Positions 43,242 through 51,795 of a stretch of 64,000 nt of DNA are shown here, piece after piece (the first letter of the stretch is position 1; every line of letters begins with the position of its first letter). This DNA is from Streptomyces parvus. GTDB taxonomy: Bacteria > Actinomycetota > Actinomycetes > Streptomycetales > Streptomycetaceae. Both the position numbers and the translations under genes were made by a program. The notes under the pieces are model-generated. The model saw nothing but the letters and a program-made list of their open reading frames with translations, was not told the DNA's origin and ran no database searches. The stretch spans positions 62,001 through 126,000 of the forward strand of contig NZ_BMRY01000012.1 of assembly GCF_014648875.1 (NCBI RefSeq). The letters run 5' to 3'.

Positions 43242-44407
43242 GGCTCCTGCACACCTCGGACTGGCATCTGGGCCGGTCTTTCCACCGCGTCTCCCTGCTG
43301 GACGCCCAGTCCGCCTACCTCGACCACCTCGTGGCGACGGTCCGGGAGCGCGAGGTGGACGTGGTCCTCGTCGCCGGCGACGTCTACGACCGGGCCGTAC
43401 CCCCGCTCACCGCCGTCGAGCTGTTCGACCGGGCGCTGCACCGGCTCGCCGCCGCCGGCGTCCCCACCGTCATGATCTCCGGCAACCACGACTCGGCCCG
43501 CCGGCTCGGCGTCGGCGCGGGGCTCTTCGAACGCGCCGGGATCCATCTGCGGACCGATCCCGAGGGCTGCGCCACCCCCGTCGTGCTCGCCGACGACCAC
43601 GGCGACGTCGCGTTCTACGGGCTGCCCTACCTGGAACCCGCCCTGGTCAAGGACGCCCTGGGGGCGGCCAAGGCCGGTCACGAGGCGGTCCTCACCGCCG
43701 CCATGGACCGGGTGCGCGCCGACCTCGCCAGCCGCCCCGCCGGAACCCGCTCCGTCGTCCTCGCGCACGCCTTCGTGGCGGGCGGCGAGCCCAGCGACAG
43801 CGAACGCGACATCACCGTCGGCGGGGTCGCCGCCGTCCCCGCCGGGGTCTTCGACGGCGTCGACTACGCGGCCCTCGGCCATCTCCACGGCTCCCAGCGG
43901 GTCACGGAACGGGTCCGCTACTCCGGCTCGCCGCTCGCCTACTCCTTCTCCGAGGCCGACCACCGCAAGACCATGTGGCTCGTCGACCTCGACGCCCACG
44001 GGAACATCGCCGCCGAGGAACGCGTCGACTGCCCCGTCGAGCGGCCCCTCGCCCGGCTCAGGGGCCGCCTCGACACCCTCCTGGAGGACCCCGCCCTGGA
44101 CCGCCACGAGCACGCCTGGGTCGAGGCCACCCTCACCGACCCGGTACGCCCCGCCGAGCCCATGGCCCGCCTCGCCCGGCGCTTCCCGCACACCCTCAGC
44201 CTCGTCTTCGACCCCGAACGGCCCCCCGAGGATCCGCTCGCCTCCTACGCCCAGCGCCTCAAGGGCCGCGACGACCACCAGATCGCCGAGGACTTCGTCG
44301 CCCACGTCCGCGGCGGCAGCGGCCCGAGCGACCTCGAACGCACCGTGCTGCGGGGCGCGTTCGACGACGTCCGGGTGGACGAGACCGTGCGCGAGGTGTC
44401 CCGGTGA
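43238..44407 (+). CDS. sbcD: Exonuclease SbcD (Mre11-like)
   Basis: The 389-residue nuclease subunit has the metallophosphatase motifs DWHLG (Asp8, His10), GDVYDR near residue 48, GNHDS near 86 and GHLHGS near 210, which bind two manganese ions. With SbcC it cleaves DNA hairpins and processes blocked double-strand ends. GTG 43238 has GGAG at 7 nt and matches the family start MRLLHTSDWH. Its stop overlaps the sbcC start (GTGA), so both subunits are coupled. Confidence 0.95.
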   Translation: MRLLHTSDWHLGRSFHRVSLLDAQSAYLDHLVATVREREVDVVLVAGDVYDRAVPPLTAVELFDRALHRLAAAGVPTVMISGNHDSARRLGVGAGLFERAGIHLRTDPEGCATPVVLADDHGDVAFYGLPYLEPALVKDALGAAKAGHEAVLTAAMDRVRADLASRPAGTRSVVLAHAFVAGGEPSDSERDITVGGVAAVPAGVFDGVDYAALGHLHGSQRVTERVRYSGSPLAYSFSEADHRKTMWLVDLDAHGNIAAEERVDCPVERPLARLRGRLDTLLEDPALDRHEHAWVEATLTDPVRPAEPMARLARRFPHTLSLVFDPERPPEDPLASYAQRLKGRDDHQIAEDFVAHVRGGSGPSDLERTVLRGAFDDVRVDETVREVSR

Positions 44408-47400
44408 GACTGCACCGCCTGAGCATCACCGCCTTCGGCCCGTTCGGCACCACCCAGGAAGTCGACTTCGACGCCCTGTCCTCCGCCGGGCTCTTCCTGC
44501 TCCACGGACCCACCGGCGCGGGCAAGACCTCCGTCCTGGACGCCGTCTGCTTCGCCTTGTACGGGGCCGTCCCCGGCGCCCGGCAGAGCCCCGGGGCCTC
44601 CCTGCGCAGCGACCACGCGCCCGTGGACCTGCCCACCGAGATCCAGCTGGAGCTGACCGTCGGCGGCCGCCGCCTCGAAGTCACCCGCAGCCCCGCCCAG
44701 CCGCGCCCGAAGAAGCGGGGCGACGGCTTCACCGTGGAGAAGGCCCAGAGCAGGCTGCGCGGTTACGACCCCGAGCGCGGCTGGCACGCCCTCAGCAAGT
44801 CGCACCAGGAGATCGGCGAGGAGCTGACCCAGCTCATCGGCATGAGCCGGGACCAGTTCTGCCAGGTCGTGCTGTTGCCGCAGGGCGACTTCGCCCGCTT
44901 CCTGCGCTCGGACGCCGAGGCCCGCGGCAAGCTGCTGGGCCGGCTCTTCGACACCTCCCGCTTCGCCGCCGTCGAGGAGCGCCTCGCCGAACTGCGCCGG
45001 GGCGCCGAGGCCAAGGTCACCGCCGCCGACGAACGGATCCTCGCCCTCGCCCAGCGCATCGCCCAGGCGGCCGGACCCGCCGGGGCCGAGGCCACGCCGA
45101 TCGCCGCCCGGCCCGGCGAACCGGGCCTCGCCGAAGCCGTGCTGGAGTGGGCCGCGATCGCCCGCTCCACGGCCCGCGAACGGCTCGACATCGCCCACCG
45201 CGTCGTCGCCTGGGCCGAGGGCCGACAGCGCGAGGCCCGCCACGCACTGGACGCCGTACGTGAACTCGCCCGCCTCCAGCAGCGGTACGAGGAGACCCGT
45301 CGGCGCTCCGCGGCGCTGGAGGAGCGGCGACCCGAACACGACCGCTGCCAGGAGGAGCTGGACCGCGCCCGCAAGGCCGACCGGGTCGCCCCGGCGCTGG
45401 AGCTGCGCGAGGAGGCGGAGCGCGCCCACCGCCGTGCGTCCGACGCCCTCGGCCGGGCGAGGGTGCACCTGCCGCCCGACCTCGCCGACGCGGGCCCCGA
45501 CCAACTCGCCGAGCTGGAGCGCCGGTTCCGGCAGGAGCTGGGCGGCCTGGAATCCGCCCGCCGGGCCGAGGCACGCAGTACCGGGATCGACGAGGAGCGG
45601 GACCGGCTGGAGCGCGAATCCCGGGCCGACGACGCGACCGTCCGGGACACGGAGGTCTGGCTCGCCGGCTGGGACACCGTCCACGCCGGGCTCCGGGAGT
45701 CCATCGCGACCGCGCAGGAGGCCGCGACCCACGCCGAACAGCTCGCCGGACTGCTCGCCCCGGCCCGCCGTCGACTGGAGGCCGCCCGCCGCCGCGACAC
45801 TCTGGCCGCCGAGCTCCGGACCGCCCGGGAGGAGCTCGCCGGGGCCCGCGAGCGCGCCCTCGCCGCCCACGAGACCTGGCTCGGGCTGCGGGAGCGGCGG
45901 CTGCGGGACATCGCGGCGGAGCTGGCCGCCGGGCTCGTCGACGGCGCGCCCTGCACCGTCTGCGGCTCCGCCGAGCACCCGGCCCCCGCCACCGAGGGCG
46001 ACGGCCATGTCGACCGGGCCACCGAGGAGGCCGCCCTCGCCGCCCACCGTGACGCCGAGGAGACCCGTACCCGCGCGGAACAGGCCCTCGGGCTCGTCCG
46101 CGAACGCCACGCCACCGCGGACGCGGAGGCGCGTGACGAGCAGGCCCGCGATGCGGAAGCCGGTGATCCTGCGGTGCCGGACCCCGGCCCGTCCGTCGAT
46201 GAACTCCGTGACGCCGTCGACCGGTTGACCGCCGAGCACGCCGAGGCGCACCGCCTTGCCGCCGGGACGCACGCCGCCCGCGAGGCTCTCGACGCCGCCG
46301 AGCGCGAGCACGCCGGCCGCCTCGAACTCCGGCAGGAGGCCGAGCGCCGGGCCGCCGCCCGCACCTCCCGGCGTGAGGCCCTCGACCGCGAGCAGGCCGC
46401 ACTGTACGACGAACTCACCGCCGTCCGGGGCGAGTCCGGGTCCGTCGCCGCCTACGCGGACCGCCTGACCCGCCGGGTGGAGCTGCTGGCCGACGCCGCC
46501 GATGCCGTACGCGCCGAGCAGGATGCGGCGCAGCGCCGCAAGGAGGCCGACGACCGGCTCTCCGACGCGGCGTTCCGGGCCGGCTTCGACACCCCGGAGG
46601 CCGCGGCCGCGACGCTCCTCGACGCCTCGGCCCAACGCGACCTCCAGCACCGCATCGACGCCTGGCAGGCCGAGGCCGCCGCGGTGGCCGACCGCCGTGC
46701 CGAGCGCGACGCCCGCGAGGCCGCCGAGCAGCCCGCTGCCCGACCATCAGCGGCACAGAGTGAGTTCGAGACGGCGGAATGGCTGCTGCGCGAGGCGTCG
46801 TCCGCGCTCGCCGCCGCCGACGAGCGCTGCGACGAGCTGACCCGGCTCTCCCGGCAGGCCGCCGAAGAGGTACGGCGGCTGGGGCCCGTACGCCAGGAGT
46901 ACGAGCGGATCGCCCGGCTCGCGGGTCTGGCGGCGGGCACCTCCGCCGACAACGAGCGCAAGATGCGCCTGGAGGCGTACGTCCTGGCCGCCCGCCTCGA
47001 ACAGGTGGCGGCCGCCGCCACCGCGCGGCTCCAGCGGATGTCCTCCGGCCGCTACACGCTGGTCCACTCCGACGCCCGTACCGGTGGCCGCCGCGCCGGA
47101 CTCGGTCTGCATGTGGTCGACGCCTGGACCGGCAGCGAACGCGACACCGCGACACTCTCCGGAGGGGAGACGTTCTTCGCCTCGCTGGCCCTCGCGCTGG
47201 GCCTCGCCGACGTCGTGACCGAGGAGGCCGGCGGCGTACGCCTGGACACCCTCTTCATCGACGAGGGGTTCGGCAGCCTGGACGACCAGACGCTGGACGA
47301 GGTGCTCGACGTACTGGACTCCCTGCGGGAGCGGGACCGCAGCGTCGGCATCGTCAGCCATGTGGCCGACCTGCGCCGCCGGATCCCGGCCCGGCTCGAA

Positions 47401-47448
47401 GTGGTGAAGGAGCGGCAGGGCTCGTCCGTGCGGCATCGCCTCGTGTGA
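44404..47448 (+). CDS. sbcC: Exonuclease SbcC (Rad50-like ATPase)
   Basis: The 1014-residue SMC-like protein has Walker A GPTGAGKTS near residue 35. Two long Ala/Glu/Arg-rich coiled coils follow, meeting at a zinc hook (Cys517 and Cys520 in CTVC). The ABC signature SGGETFFASLALALG lies near 919, then Walker B LDTLFIDEGFGSLD. It forms the ATP-driven clamp of the SbcCD nuclease. It starts within the sbcD stop. The C-terminus is convergent with the AsnC-type gene at 47470. Confidence 0.95.
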   Translation: MRLHRLSITAFGPFGTTQEVDFDALSSAGLFLLHGPTGAGKTSVLDAVCFALYGAVPGARQSPGASLRSDHAPVDLPTEIQLELTVGGRRLEVTRSPAQPRPKKRGDGFTVEKAQSRLRGYDPERGWHALSKSHQEIGEELTQLIGMSRDQFCQVVLLPQGDFARFLRSDAEARGKLLGRLFDTSRFAAVEERLAELRRGAEAKVTAADERILALAQRIAQAAGPAGAEATPIAARPGEPGLAEAVLEWAAIARSTARERLDIAHRVVAWAEGRQREARHALDAVRELARLQQRYEETRRRSAALEERRPEHDRCQEELDRARKADRVAPALELREEAERAHRRASDALGRARVHLPPDLADAGPDQLAELERRFRQELGGLESARRAEARSTGIDEERDRLERESRADDATVRDTEVWLAGWDTVHAGLRESIATAQEAATHAEQLAGLLAPARRRLEAARRRDTLAAELRTAREELAGARERALAAHETWLGLRERRLRDIAAELAAGLVDGAPCTVCGSAEHPAPATEGDGHVDRATEEAALAAHRDAEETRTRAEQALGLVRERHATADAEARDEQARDAEAGDPAVPDPGPSVDELRDAVDRLTAEHAEAHRLAAGTHAAREALDAAEREHAGRLELRQEAERRAAARTSRREALDREQAALYDELTAVRGESGSVAAYADRLTRRVELLADAADAVRAEQDAAQRRKEADDRLSDAAFRAGFDTPEAAAATLLDASAQRDLQHRIDAWQAEAAAVADRRAERDAREAAEQPAARPSAAQSEFETAEWLLREASSALAAADERCDELTRLSRQAAEEVRRLGPVRQEYERIARLAGLAAGTSADNERKMRLEAYVLAARLEQVAAAATARLQRMSSGRYTLVHSDARTGGRRAGLGLHVVDAWTGSERDTATLSGGETFFASLALALGLADVVTEEAGGVRLDTLFIDEGFGSLDDQTLDEVLDVLDSLRERDRSVGIVSHVADLRRRIPARLEVVKERQGSSVRHRLV

Positions 47449-47469
47449 GCCGAGCTCCCTCCGGGAGGT

Positions 47470-47916
47470 TCAGCGGCCGATCGCGCGGCGGGGGAGCGGT
47501 GAGGAGTACACGATGCTCGTGGTGACCGAGCCGAGCGCTCCGATCCGCCCGGTGGTCTCCTCCAGGTGTTTCATGGAACGGGCCGTGACCTTGAGGACGA
47601 AGCAGTCGTCGCCGGTGACGTGGTGGGCCTCGATGATCTCCGGCGTCGTGTCCAGCAGGTCGTGGAAGGGCTTGTAGTTCCCGTTCGGGTAGCGCAGGCG
47701 CACCAGGGCGAGGATCGGCAGCCCGAGCCGCTCGGCGTCGACCACCGCCGCGTATCCGCTGATCACCCCCACTTCCTCCAGTCGCCGCACCCGCTCCGTC
47801 ACGGCGCTCGGGGACATGGCGACGGCACGGGCGAGCTCGGCGAAGGTGGCGCGGCCGTCGCGCTGGAGGACGTCGAGGATGCGCCAGTCGGTGGCGTCCG
47901 GGGAATAGTCGGTCAC
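47470..47916 (-). CDS. Lrp/AsnC family transcriptional regulator (1)
   Basis: The 148-residue regulator has the N-terminal helix-turn-helix (DWRILDVLQRDGRATFAELARAV, SPSAVTERVRRLEEVGVI) and a C-terminal RAM/ligand domain (FVLKVTARSMKHLEETTGRIG). It likely senses an amino acid. Start codons are poorly supported: GTG 47916 matches the family start, while a TTG at 47952 is possible. It is divergent from the rhodanese-like gene, and the near-palindrome at 47964 lies between them. Confidence 0.87.
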   Translation of the reverse strand: MTDYSPDATDWRILDVLQRDGRATFAELARAVAMSPSAVTERVRRLEEVGVISGYAAVVDAERLGLPILALVRLRYPNGNYKPFHDLLDTTPEIIEAHHVTGDDCFVLKVTARSMKHLEETTGRIGALGSVTTSIVYSSPLPRRAIGR

Positions 47917-47963
47917 CTCCCCGAGGCAACAGGGAAATCCCCGGCGAATCAAGAGCTGTGCCG

Positions 47964-47979
47964 GGGAATCTCACTTCCC
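47964..47979. promoter_or_regulatory. Inverted repeat between AsnC-type and rhodanese genes
   Basis: GGGAA-6 nt-TTCCC lies in the divergent control region, and similar GGGAAAT/GGGGAA stretches are nearby. This is a plausible binding site for the adjacent AsnC-type regulator. Confidence 0.4.
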
Positions 47980-48004
47980 GGGCCGGTTTCGCGGCCATAG
48001 ATTC

Positions 48005-48499
48005 ATGGTCATGACCTCGCACTCCGCGGCCACGGCCGCCAACCCCGTCCTGCGCGTCCCGCCCGCCTCGCCTGCCGCCGCGGCCGCCTACTTCGGCGCC
48101 TCGCTCGCCTTCCACGCGGACGTCTCGGATGTCGCCGCCGCGCTCGCCGCCGACGGCGACCCCGGGTTCGTCGTCCTGGACAGCCGCTCCACCGCCTCCT
48201 GGGATCAGGGGCACATCCCCGGAGCGGTCCACCTGCCCACCGCCCTGATCTCCGAGCAGGCGGCCGCGCTGCTGGACCCGGCCGTCCCCGTGGTCACGTA
48301 CTGCTGGGGGCCGGGCTGCGACGGCGCGACCCGGGCGGCTCTGGCCCTCGCCCAACTGGGTTTCCAGGTCAAGGAGATGCTCGGCGGGTTCGAGTACTGG
48401 GTGCGCGAGGGGTTCGCCTACGAGACCTGGGAGGGCGGCGAGCGGCGCGCGGCCGATCCGCTGACCGCTCCGGTCGACGCGGCCGACTGCGGCTGCTGA
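48005..48499 (+). CDS. Rhodanese-like sulfurtransferase domain protein
   Basis: The 164-residue protein holds one rhodanese domain: VVLDSRSTASWDQGHIPGAVHLP and the active-site loop TYCWGPGCDGATRAALAL, where a Cys would carry the persulfide sulfur. A C-terminal CGC may bind metal or sulfur. ATG 48005 and ATG 48011 are both possible and have no ribosome site. A -10-like ATAGAT ends 9 nt before the second, hinting at a leaderless mRNA. It is divergent from an AsnC-type regulator. Confidence 0.85.
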   Translation: MVMTSHSAATAANPVLRVPPASPAAAAAYFGASLAFHADVSDVAAALAADGDPGFVVLDSRSTASWDQGHIPGAVHLPTALISEQAAALLDPAVPVVTYCWGPGCDGATRAALALAQLGFQVKEMLGGFEYWVREGFAYETWEGGERRAADPLTAPVDAADCGC

Positions 48500-48535
48500 G
48501 CCCCAATGAGTCCAGGCGCAGGCTCAGGGGCTCAG
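48496..48535. terminator. Bidirectional hairpin terminator
   Basis: CTGAGCCCC (48496-48504) pairs exactly with GGGGCTCAG (48527-48535) across a 22-nt loop, covering the rhodanese stop and the end of the convergent ATP-grasp gene. Confidence 0.6.
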
Positions 48536-49413
48536 CGCGCCCCGGCCGCCGCGAGCGCGGCGAACAGCTCGCCCGTCTCCGCCCCTGCGGGAACTCCGCT
48601 GACCTGGCCGTCGCCGACCTCCACCACCCGCCACACCCCGTCCTCGCGCAGTGCCAGGTCGGTGGTGACCCAGCGGAGCCCGAGACGGCCCACCGCCTCC
48701 CGCACGGAGGGGAGTTCGGGGACGGGGTGCCGGTCGGGGGTGTCCGGGTGGGCCGTGACGAGCACCGCCTCCCCGTCCACCCACCACACCCGCGCCTCGC
48801 CACCCGCGACGAACGGCTCGAAGGCGCGCAGCACCAGACCGCCCGCGAGGAAGTCCCCCTGGAGTTCGACGAACCGGCCTACCACGGAAGCCAGTTGCTT
48901 CCGGTCCGCGAGCTCCGGCACGTAACAGGCCTCGTCCCACTCGTGCTTGCGGGACTTCACGAAGTCCTTCACGATGCCGGGCCCCGGCCCCAGCGGCGCC
49001 GCGATCCCGGCCAGCTCGTCGGCGGAGGGCGGCGGACCCCCCGGAACCGCCGCCCGCCAGACGCTGTGCGGCGTCAGCCCGTCGAACTCCGCGTACCAGC
49101 ATGGGAGTTCATGCGCCCGCCGGTAGCCGACGGCGTCGGTGAGCAGGGAGCAGCCCCGCGCACCGAGCGCCGTCTCCAGCTCCGCGTACCGGGCGGAGGG
49201 GATCATCCAGCCGCGGTACCAGTACGGTCCGGAGTCCCGTGCGACCCGGGCCACCGCCCCGGCCGCGTCCCCGGCGAGCAGCGCGTCATGATCGAGCAGG
49301 GCGATCCGGCCACCCGCCGCCCGCGCCGCCGCGAGGTCATCGGCGAACTGCGGATCGGGCCTCGACGTCCTTAACGGGTCGGCGCAGAACAGGAATCCGC
49401 TGCGCTCGGTCAT
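48532..49413 (-). CDS. ATP-grasp domain protein
   Basis: The 293-residue protein resembles the DUF4343-type ATP-grasp proteins. It has a charged GIVKDFVKSRKHEWDEACYVPE with a Lys for ATP, FEPFVAGGEARVWWVDGEAVL, and the late LREDGVWRVVEVGDGQVSG with a metal-binding Glu. ATP-grasp enzymes join a carboxylate to an amine, thiol or hydroxyl; the partners are unknown. ATG 49413 has only a weak ribosome site. It is convergent with the rhodanese gene. Confidence 0.83.
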   Translation of the reverse strand: MTERSGFLFCADPLRTSRPDPQFADDLAAARAAGGRIALLDHDALLAGDAAGAVARVARDSGPYWYRGWMIPSARYAELETALGARGCSLLTDAVGYRRAHELPCWYAEFDGLTPHSVWRAAVPGGPPPSADELAGIAAPLGPGPGIVKDFVKSRKHEWDEACYVPELADRKQLASVVGRFVELQGDFLAGGLVLRAFEPFVAGGEARVWWVDGEAVLVTAHPDTPDRHPVPELPSVREAVGRLGLRWVTTDLALREDGVWRVVEVGDGQVSGVPAGAETGELFAALAAAGAR

Positions 49414-49497
49414 GACAGGCTGCCTTCCTTCACTTCCGTGTCCTCTGTCGGCGGGGACTGTCGAGGGGGCTTTTGACCGTGCGTCCCACCGGCCCGG

Positions 49498-51186
49498 TCA
49501 GAGCCGTGACAGCTCGTCCACCAGATCGTCCAGGCCCAGCGACCCCTGCGAGAGGGCCGCCATGTGCCACGCCTTCAGGTCGAACGCGTCGCCGTGCGCG
49601 GCGCGCGCGTTCTCCCGGCCGAGCAGCCAGGCGCGCTCGCCGAGCTTGTAGCCGATGGCCTGGCCGGGCATCGACAGATAGCGGGTCAGCTCGCTCTCCA
49701 CGAAATCGGCGGGGCGGCCGCTGTGGTTGCCGAAGAACTCCTGGGCCAGGTCGGGGGTCCAGCGCTCGCCCGGGTGGAAGGGGGAGTCCGCCGGGATCTC
49801 CAGCTCCAGGTGCATACCGATGTCGACGATCACCCGGCAGGCGCGCATCATCTGGGCGTCCAGATAGCCGAGCCGCCGCTCCGGGTCGGGCAGGAACCCC
49901 AGCTCGTCCATCAGCCGCTCCGCGTACAGCGCCCAGCCCTCGGCGTTCGCGCTGACCATGCCGACCGAGGCCTGGTAGCGGGAGAGGGTGTCGGCGACGT
50001 GCGTCCACTGCGCGAGCTGCAAGTGGTGGCCGGGAACGCCCTCGTGGTACCAGGTGGAGACCAGGTCGTACACCGGGAAACGGGTCTCGCCCATGGTGGG
50101 CAGCCAGGTGCGCCCGGGGCGGGAGAAGTCCTCGGAGGGGCTGGTGTAGTACGGCGCGGCGGCCCCGCCGGGCGGGGCGATCCGGGACTCCACCTTCCGT
50201 ACCCGCTCCGCGAGGTCGAAGTGCGTGCCGTCCAGCGCCTCGATCGCCTCGTCCATCAGGCCCTGGAGCCAGTCGCGGACCTCGTCCACCCCTTCGATGT
50301 GCTTGCCGTGAACGTCGAGGTGGGCGAGCGCCTCCCAGGGACCGGCCCCGGGCAGCACCTTCTCGGCCTCGGTCCTCATCTCGGCGAGCAGCCGGTGGTA
50401 CTCCGACCAGCCGTACGCGTACGCCTCATCGAGATCCAGGTCGGTGCCGTTGTACAGCCGCGACCAGCGGGCGTACCGCTCCCGGCCGACCGGGTCCGGA
50501 GCGCCCTCGATCGCCGGGGCGTACACGTCGCGCATCCAGTCCCGCAGCGCGAGCACCGAGGCCGTCGCGAGCCGGGCCGCCTCGTCGAGCTCCGCCCGCA
50601 GGGAGGCGGGGCCCGGCGCGACGAACTCCGCGAAGAACCCGTCGCCCTCGCCTTCCCCGCCCCACTCCGTGAGCTGCCCGACGAACGTGGCGGTCGCGCG
50701 CGGGCCGCCGTACAGCTTGCGCTCCAGGCCGAGCGCGAGCGAGGCGCGGTACCCCTCGTACGCGGCGGGCACCGCGCGCAGGCGCTCCACGACCGCCGCC
50801 CAGTCCTCGTCCGTCGCGGTCGGCGTGAGGGTGAAGACCTCGGTGATGCTGTGGGCGGGCGACGACAGGTTGGAGACGGCTCGCAGGCCCTCCTCCGCCT
50901 CGTGCACGGCGAGTTCCGCCGTCAGGCGCTCCCGCAGGAGGCGTCCGCAGCGGCGCTCGGCGTCGCTGTCCGCACCGGGCAGCCGCTCGGCGGCGTCCAG
51001 CTTCCGCAGCGTTTCGCGGAGGAGGCCGGCGGACGCCTCCTGGCCGGCCGGTGAGAAGTCGGGCAGTCGGCGCGAGCTTTCGGGCACACCCAGATAGGTG
51101 CCCGTGATGGGGTCGAGTTCGATGAGTGCGTCGACGTAGGCGTCGGCGACCTGACGGGGCAGCGCGCTGCTCGAAGTGTCTGACAT
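49498..51186 (-). CDS. DUF885 family hydrolase
   Basis: The 562-residue protein is a DUF885 member, a group of zinc-peptidase-like proteins. The key HEGVPGHHLQ motif is near residue 382 and downstream Glu-containing helices follow (NAEGWALYAERLMDELG). Substrates are unknown. GAGGATG precedes ATG 51186; an upstream frame start is not conserved. It lies between an ATP-grasp gene and an AsnC-type regulator on the same strand. Confidence 0.9.
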   Translation of the reverse strand: MSDTSSSALPRQVADAYVDALIELDPITGTYLGVPESSRRLPDFSPAGQEASAGLLRETLRKLDAAERLPGADSDAERRCGRLLRERLTAELAVHEAEEGLRAVSNLSSPAHSITEVFTLTPTATDEDWAAVVERLRAVPAAYEGYRASLALGLERKLYGGPRATATFVGQLTEWGGEGEGDGFFAEFVAPGPASLRAELDEAARLATASVLALRDWMRDVYAPAIEGAPDPVGRERYARWSRLYNGTDLDLDEAYAYGWSEYHRLLAEMRTEAEKVLPGAGPWEALAHLDVHGKHIEGVDEVRDWLQGLMDEAIEALDGTHFDLAERVRKVESRIAPPGGAAAPYYTSPSEDFSRPGRTWLPTMGETRFPVYDLVSTWYHEGVPGHHLQLAQWTHVADTLSRYQASVGMVSANAEGWALYAERLMDELGFLPDPERRLGYLDAQMMRACRVIVDIGMHLELEIPADSPFHPGERWTPDLAQEFFGNHSGRPADFVESELTRYLSMPGQAIGYKLGERAWLLGRENARAAHGDAFDLKAWHMAALSQGSLGLDDLVDELSRL

Positions 51187-51256
51187 GCGGACATCCTCGT
51201 ACGGCGGCGGCCCTTCCGTCATCACCGGGGGCCGCCCGGTGTCCGAACCCGGCTGG

Positions 51257-51736
51257 TCAGTTCGCGGCGGGCGGAAGCAGCGGACCGCACTCCCACTGCT
51301 GGAAGATCAGCCGGGTGTCCACCCGGGCCACCTCCCGGCGCGAGGTGAACTCGTCCAGGACCAGCCGTTGCAGATCCGCCGCGTCGGCCACCGCCACCTG
51401 CACCAGATAGTCGTCGGGGCCGGTGAGATGGAACAGCGCACGCGACTCCGGCAGCGACCTGATCCGGTCGACGAACGGCCCGATCAACTCCCGGCGGTGC
51501 GGCCTGACCTGCACCAGCAGCAGCGCCTGGAGCCCCCGGCCGAGCTTCGCCGGATCGAGGCGCAGCTGGTCCCCGAGGATCACCCCGCTGCGGCGCAGCC
51601 GGGCCACCCGGTCCAGACAGGTCGAAGCGGCCACGCCGACCTCGGCCGCCAGCTCGCGGTACGTGGTCCGCGCATCGTTCTGCAACAGCCGCAGAATCTG
51701 CAGATCCACCGGATCCAGAGCGACAGAATCGGACAT
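51257..51736 (-). CDS. Lrp/AsnC family transcriptional regulator (2)
   Basis: The 159-residue regulator has the helix-turn-helix LDPVDLQILRLLQNDARTTYRELAAEV and ASTCLDRVARLRRSGVI, then a ligand-binding RAM domain (FHLTGPDDYLVQVAVADAADLQ). It is divergent from the transsulfuration-type gene at 51796, 59 bp away, and is the likely regulator of that gene. A -10-like TATGTT ends 6 nt before the ATG, suggesting a leaderless mRNA. Confidence 0.9.
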   Translation of the reverse strand: MSDSVALDPVDLQILRLLQNDARTTYRELAAEVGVAASTCLDRVARLRRSGVILGDQLRLDPAKLGRGLQALLLVQVRPHRRELIGPFVDRIRSLPESRALFHLTGPDDYLVQVAVADAADLQRLVLDEFTSRREVARVDTRLIFQQWECGPLLPPAAN

Positions 51737-51795
51737 GTGGCGAACATAGCACGGAGTACGGCCGCTACGAACCGGTAACTGTTCAGAGTGACGCC